Below, one piece after another: positions 6,431-8,845 of a stretch of 8,845 nucleotides of DNA; position 1 is the first letter of the stretch; the number at the start of each line of letters is the position of its first letter. The position numbers and the translations under genes are program-made. The notes under the pieces are model-generated. The model was not told where the DNA came from. It did not search any database and saw only the letters and a list, made by a program, of their open reading frames with translations. The stretch is from the NCBI GenBank assembly GCA_037129475.1, contig JBAXUY010000124.1, forward strand, positions 1 to 8,845, given 5' to 3'. The stretch is from RGVT01 sp037129475. GTDB taxonomy: Bacteria > Planctomycetota > Planctomycetia > Pirellulales > UBA1268.

Positions 6431-6453
6431 GAAAACCGCGGCAAACCGCGGTA
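6431..6453 (-). terminator. Intrinsic terminator of tRNA-Val
   Basis: Read on the minus strand directly after the tRNA, the stem A-CCGCGG pairs with CCGCGG-T (7 bp) around the loop TTTG and is followed by TTTC. It begins two bases after the tRNA discriminator base (6455). This is a compact rho-independent terminator with a short U-tract. Confidence 0.75.
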
Positions 6454-6454
6454 G

Positions 6455-6528
6455 TGGGCGACGAGGGACTCGAACCCCCAACCCCCTCGGTGTAAACGAG
6501 GTGCTCTGACCAATTGAGCTAGTCGCCC
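6455..6528 (-). tRNA. tRNA-Val (anticodon UAC)
   Basis: A complete 74-nt cloverleaf folds on the minus strand. The acceptor stem GGGCGAC pairs with GTCGCCC (6522-6528 with 6456-6462). The D-stem is GCTC/GAGC with an AATTGGTCA loop. The anticodon stem CCTCG/CGAGG encloses TTTACAC, whose central triplet TAC reads valine codons GUA and related. A five-base variable loop follows, and the T-stem GGGGG/CCCTC has one G-U pair and the loop TTCGAGT. The discriminator base is A. CCA is not encoded, since CT follows, so it must be added by nucleotidyltransferase. The gene is transcribed alone and followed at once by its terminator. No sigma-70-like promoter was convincing upstream. Confidence 0.95.
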
Positions 6529-6844
6529 GGGTTCTGCCTGCAACGATTCACAAGAACGCGTTTTTGATTCCGCCGGCCTCGACACCAACGGGTCGTCTCG
6601 AGCGCCGATGTCACGTCTGGCCGGTGGGAGCAAGATAGTCCACGATAGCCTCCTTCCGCCAGTATCGGAGTTTCACGCAACCCCTCCTCGAGACTGCCTT
6701 CTGCACCGAGCGGTTCCCCATTGTTGGTCGATGGCGATCCGATGTCGGGCGGGAGGGAGGAGTCGAAGAGCCCACCACGAGCCGGATCGATCGATCGCCC
6801 GTGTCTGTTTCGGCCGACTCCGGTCTGAACCACCCGATTCCATC
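6529..6844. other. Lower-GC divergent intergenic region, no gene seen
   Basis: About 316 bp lie between the tRNA-Val 5' end and the formyltransferase. G+C is lower than in the surroundings (34 of 60 in the line starting at 6541). Open frames on both strands read without recognisable domains. There is a T-run at 6561-6565 and a GATCGATCGATC stretch near 6785. I see no transposase remnant, inverted repeats of an insertion sequence, or copy of the tRNA end. Confidence 0.5.
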
Positions 6845-7570
6845 ATGCACAAGCAATTTCCGGTCGTACTCGTCACCAGCCCACCGCTTCGCGAGCAAGC
6901 GGAAGCACTGCTGCGAGAATACGTGCCGGAGGGATCGGTGTTGGTCTGGCGGCAGGGCGACGGCGAGGCGTGCGCCGCCATTCGCACGGCGATACTTTCG
7001 GGAGCCTGGGCCCTCTGCATCTCGTTCTACAACGACTACATTTTTTCATCCGACGAGATTCATGCACTCGGTTGCATTGTGAACATCCATCCGGCGCTGC
7101 CGATGCTGCGTGGGCGCGGCTACGACATTCTGCCGCTGCTCGAGAATCACCGCGAGCACGGCGTGACGCTGCACTTCGTGAGCGAAGCCATCGACGCGGG
7201 GCACATCATCGATGTCATCAAGCAGCCGATCCCGCGGGATATTCAGTACCCTGCATTCAGGGTGCGGAATCAGGAACTATCTCTGGCGATGCTCGAGCGA
7301 TTCTTGAAGCGCTGCCGGCATGCGGACATCGCTCAGCTGTCGCGGGAACTTCGGCTGGCGGACGCTGCGTCGGGGTTCTCGTGGAGCGGCCCCCTGGTGA
7401 CCTCGGCGAAACTTGGCGGCATGCTCCGCGAATGGCGGCGCAACGAGCCAGACCATCCGCAGCTTCGGCATGTTCCCCGAGCGTTGGAATCAGGCCATGC
7501 CGACGGAAGTCCTCAGGCCATCGGCACGGACGGCCCCCGCGCGACGGCGCGGGGGGACGCGACCGGATAG
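6845..7570 (+). CDS. Formyltransferase-family protein (orphan)
   Basis: This 241-residue protein has the formyl_trans_N fold shared by glycinamide ribonucleotide, methionyl-tRNA and sugar formyltransferases, which transfer formyl from 10-formyltetrahydrofolate to an amine. The catalytic triad is visible: Asn80 and His82 in V-N-I-H-P-A-L-P, and Asp117 in I-D-A-G-H-I. H-G-V-T-L-H at 105-110 is the family strand. The N-terminal 60 residues look like a divergent Rossmann half. Past about residue 180 nothing is recognisable, and the last 30 residues (Gly/Ala/Arg-rich) may not be part of the fold. There is no purine gene, no fmt partner (def) and no sugar biosynthesis gene nearby, so the substrate is open; a sugar amine or a small metabolite is more likely than tRNA. 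No Shine-Dalgarno precedes ATG 6845, but the upstream frame reads as non-coding. G+C is clearly lower than in the neighbours. Confidence 0.8.
   Translation: MHKQFPVVLVTSPPLREQAEALLREYVPEGSVLVWRQGDGEACAAIRTAILSGAWALCISFYNDYIFSSDEIHALGCIVNIHPALPMLRGRGYDILPLLENHREHGVTLHFVSEAIDAGHIIDVIKQPIPRDIQYPAFRVRNQELSLAMLERFLKRCRHADIAQLSRELRLADAASGFSWSGPLVTSAKLGGMLREWRRNEPDHPQLRHVPRALESGHADGSPQAIGTDGPRATARGDATG
7534..7555. repeat. Strong GC-rich hairpin at the end of the formyltransferase ORF
   Basis: CCCCCGCGC (7534-7542) and GCGCGGGGG (7547-7555) are perfect complements around a GACG loop. The 9-bp stem ends 12 bases before the stop codon at 7568-7570. No U-tract follows on either strand, so this is not a standard intrinsic terminator. 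It could slow ribosomes or protect the 3' end from exonucleases, or act as a bidirectional terminator between this gene and aspS. Confidence 0.6.
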
Positions 7571-7676
7571 TGCGGCAGCCTGTGGTTGTAGTCCATCTGC
7601 GGGATCGCCCGTTGTGTCGGCAGGGCGGCGTATCTCCCCGACGGTGCAGGCGGTCGACGATGACGGCGGGCCGCTC

Positions 7677-8845
7677 TCAGCCGCCCGCGGGCGGCTTCGG
7701 CGGGGGCACCACCACGCGCACGCCGAGCTCCACGAGTTGCTTCGTCTCCACCGGCGACGGGGCGCCGGTCATGAGGTCGCTCGCCTTCTGCGTCTTTGGA
7801 AACGCGATCACGTCGCGAATGCTCTCCAGCCCGCCGAAGAGCATCACCCAGCGGTCGATGCCGAGCGCGATGCCGCCGTGGGGCGGGGCGCCGCTCCGCA
7901 GCGCGTCGAGCAGGAAGCCGAACCGCTCCCGAGCCACCTCAGGGGTGATTCCCAGGAGCTTGAAGACCTTCTCCTGCGTGGCGCCGTCGTGGATCCGGAT
8001 CGTGCCGCCGCCGGCTTCCGAACCGTTGATCACGAGGTCGTAGGCCACGGCCCGGCAGGCCGCCGGGTCGCTCTCGAGGATGTCGAGGTCGGCGGGCCGC
8101 GGCGCCGTGAACGGATGGTGCATCGACGCCCAGCCACCGCTTTCGGCGTCGCGAGCGAACATCGGAAAGTCGACCACCCACGAGAAGTGCATCGCCTTCG
8201 GGTCGTAGAGGCCAAGCTGCGCGCCGAGCCGCTTCCGCAGCATGTGCAAGGCCTTGCAGGTCGTCTCGAACGAGTCGGCCACGATGAGGGCGAGGTCGCC
8301 CGGCTCGCAGCCGAGCGCCGCCTTGAGCCGATCGGCGATCGTCGGCAAGTTCTTGGCCACGGGGCCCGACCACGAGCCGTCGGGCTCCACCTTCAGCCAC
8401 ACGAGCCCCTTCGCGCCGCCCTCGACCGCCACGGCAGTGAGGTCGTCGAGATCCTTGCGCGAGAATTTTCCGGCGGCCCCCGGCACGCGGATGCCGCGGA
8501 CGCGACCACCGGCCTCGACCGCGCCGCGAAACACGCGGAAGTCGCTTTCGCCGGCGAGCGCCGTGAGGTCGGTGATCTCGAGGCCGTAGCGGAGGTCGGG
8601 AGCGTCGTGGCCGAACCGTTCCATGCACTCGTCCCACGTGAGCCGCGGCAGGGGCAGCGGCACGTCGAGGCCGAGAATCTCGCGGGCCGAGCGTTTCACG
8701 AGCCCCTCGATCACGCCCATCACGTCGTCGGCCTCCACGAACGACATCTCCACGTCGAGCTGGGTGAACTCCGGCTGCCGGTCGGCCCGCAGGTCTTCGT
8801 CGCGGAAGCACTTCGCCACCTGCACGTAGCGGTCGAAGCCCGCCA
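7677..8845 (-). CDS. aspS: Aspartyl-tRNA synthetase, C-terminal part
   Basis: This class II aminoacyl-tRNA synthetase charges tRNA-Asp with aspartate in the cytoplasm. The reading frame runs off the right edge, so the N-terminal roughly 200 of the usual 590 residues (the OB-fold and motif 1) are missing; 388 residues are visible. Motif 2 is at the start (C-F-R-D-E-D-L-R at 12-19 of the visible part, then Q-P-E-F-T-Q). The GAD insertion domain of bacterial enzymes follows. The H-H-P-F-T and I-N-G-S-E segments bind aspartate and ATP, and motif 3, G-I-A-L-G-I-D-R-W at 324-332, carries the class II arginine. The C-terminus adds a short V-V-P-P-P-K-P-P tail. The GTG at 8825 is only an internal valine codon. 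Bacterial-type AspRS is certain; whether it is discriminating or non-discriminating cannot be told from this part. Confidence 0.97.
   Translation of the reverse strand, partial: AGFDRYVQVAKCFRDEDLRADRQPEFTQLDVEMSFVEADDVMGVIEGLVKRSAREILGLDVPLPLPRLTWDECMERFGHDAPDLRYGLEITDLTALAGESDFRVFRGAVEAGGRVRGIRVPGAAGKFSRKDLDDLTAVAVEGGAKGLVWLKVEPDGSWSGPVAKNLPTIADRLKAALGCEPGDLALIVADSFETTCKALHMLRKRLGAQLGLYDPKAMHFSWVVDFPMFARDAESGGWASMHHPFTAPRPADLDILESDPAACRAVAYDLVINGSEAGGGTIRIHDGATQEKVFKLLGITPEVARERFGFLLDALRSGAPPHGGIALGIDRWVMLFGGLESIRDVIAFPKTQKASDLMTGAPSPVETKQLVELGVRVVVPPPKPPAGG

Noticed and set aside
6340..6633. Open frame through the tRNA giving a plausible-looking peptide upstream of the 69-aa protein
   Set aside because: The peptide is a translation of the tRNA-Val gene; the true start at ATG 6339 has its own Shine-Dalgarno.
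6529..6844. Tyrosine-recombinase attachment site or integrative element at tRNA-Val
   Set aside because: Integration normally uses the tRNA 3' end, but the unusual DNA is on the 5' side; no integrase and no copy of the tRNA end were seen.

Overview
The window is GC-rich bacterial DNA (about 65-73% G+C in most lines I counted by hand) with short intergenic gaps and frequent strand changes. Several gene types suggest Planctomycetota, probably a Pirellulales-like lineage. These are N-terminal zinc ribbons with a C-x2-C...AGk.g.C-x2-C pattern on otherwise unrelated proteins, a stand-alone double-FHA protein, a small secreted c-type cytochrome-like protein, and small lineage-type hypothetical proteins. 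The assignment is inferred from gene style; there is no rRNA or other taxonomic marker.

Layout. Positions 1-857 (+) hold the 3' end of a small CxxCH haem-binding protein and a probable secreted Pro/Ala-rich protein. Positions 812-2858 (-) hold a two-gene unit: a zinc-ribbon protein with about five membrane segments, then, one base after its stop codon, a SAMHD1/dGTPase-type HD phosphohydrolase. Divergent from it, 3033-3755 (+) encodes a second, soluble protein with the same style of zinc ribbon. Positions 3760-4260 (-) encode a double-ACT protein with a plausible sigma-70-like promoter, divergent from a YbgC-type hot-dog acyl-CoA thioesterase (4408-4794, +, TTG start with a good Shine-Dalgarno). 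Positions 4821-5582 (-) encode a double-FHA phosphopeptide-binding protein. Two small genes follow: an 83-aa soluble helical protein (5898-6149, +) and a 69-aa single-span membrane protein (6130-6339, -), which overlap tail to tail. A tRNA-Val(UAC) with its own intrinsic terminator sits at 6431-6528 (-). An orphan formyltransferase (6845-7570, +) lies in a patch of lower G+C and may have been acquired by transfer. The window ends with the C-terminal two-thirds of bacterial aspartyl-tRNA synthetase (aspS, 7677 to the edge, -).

How the genes work together. Most are independent housekeeping or signalling genes. Only the zinc-ribbon membrane protein and the HD enzyme look like a true translationally coupled operon. 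I found no CRISPR array, transposase, phage gene, toxin-antitoxin pair or other defence cassette. The points most worth checking are the membrane zinc-ribbon/HD pair facing a second zinc-ribbon gene, and the orphan formyltransferase island.
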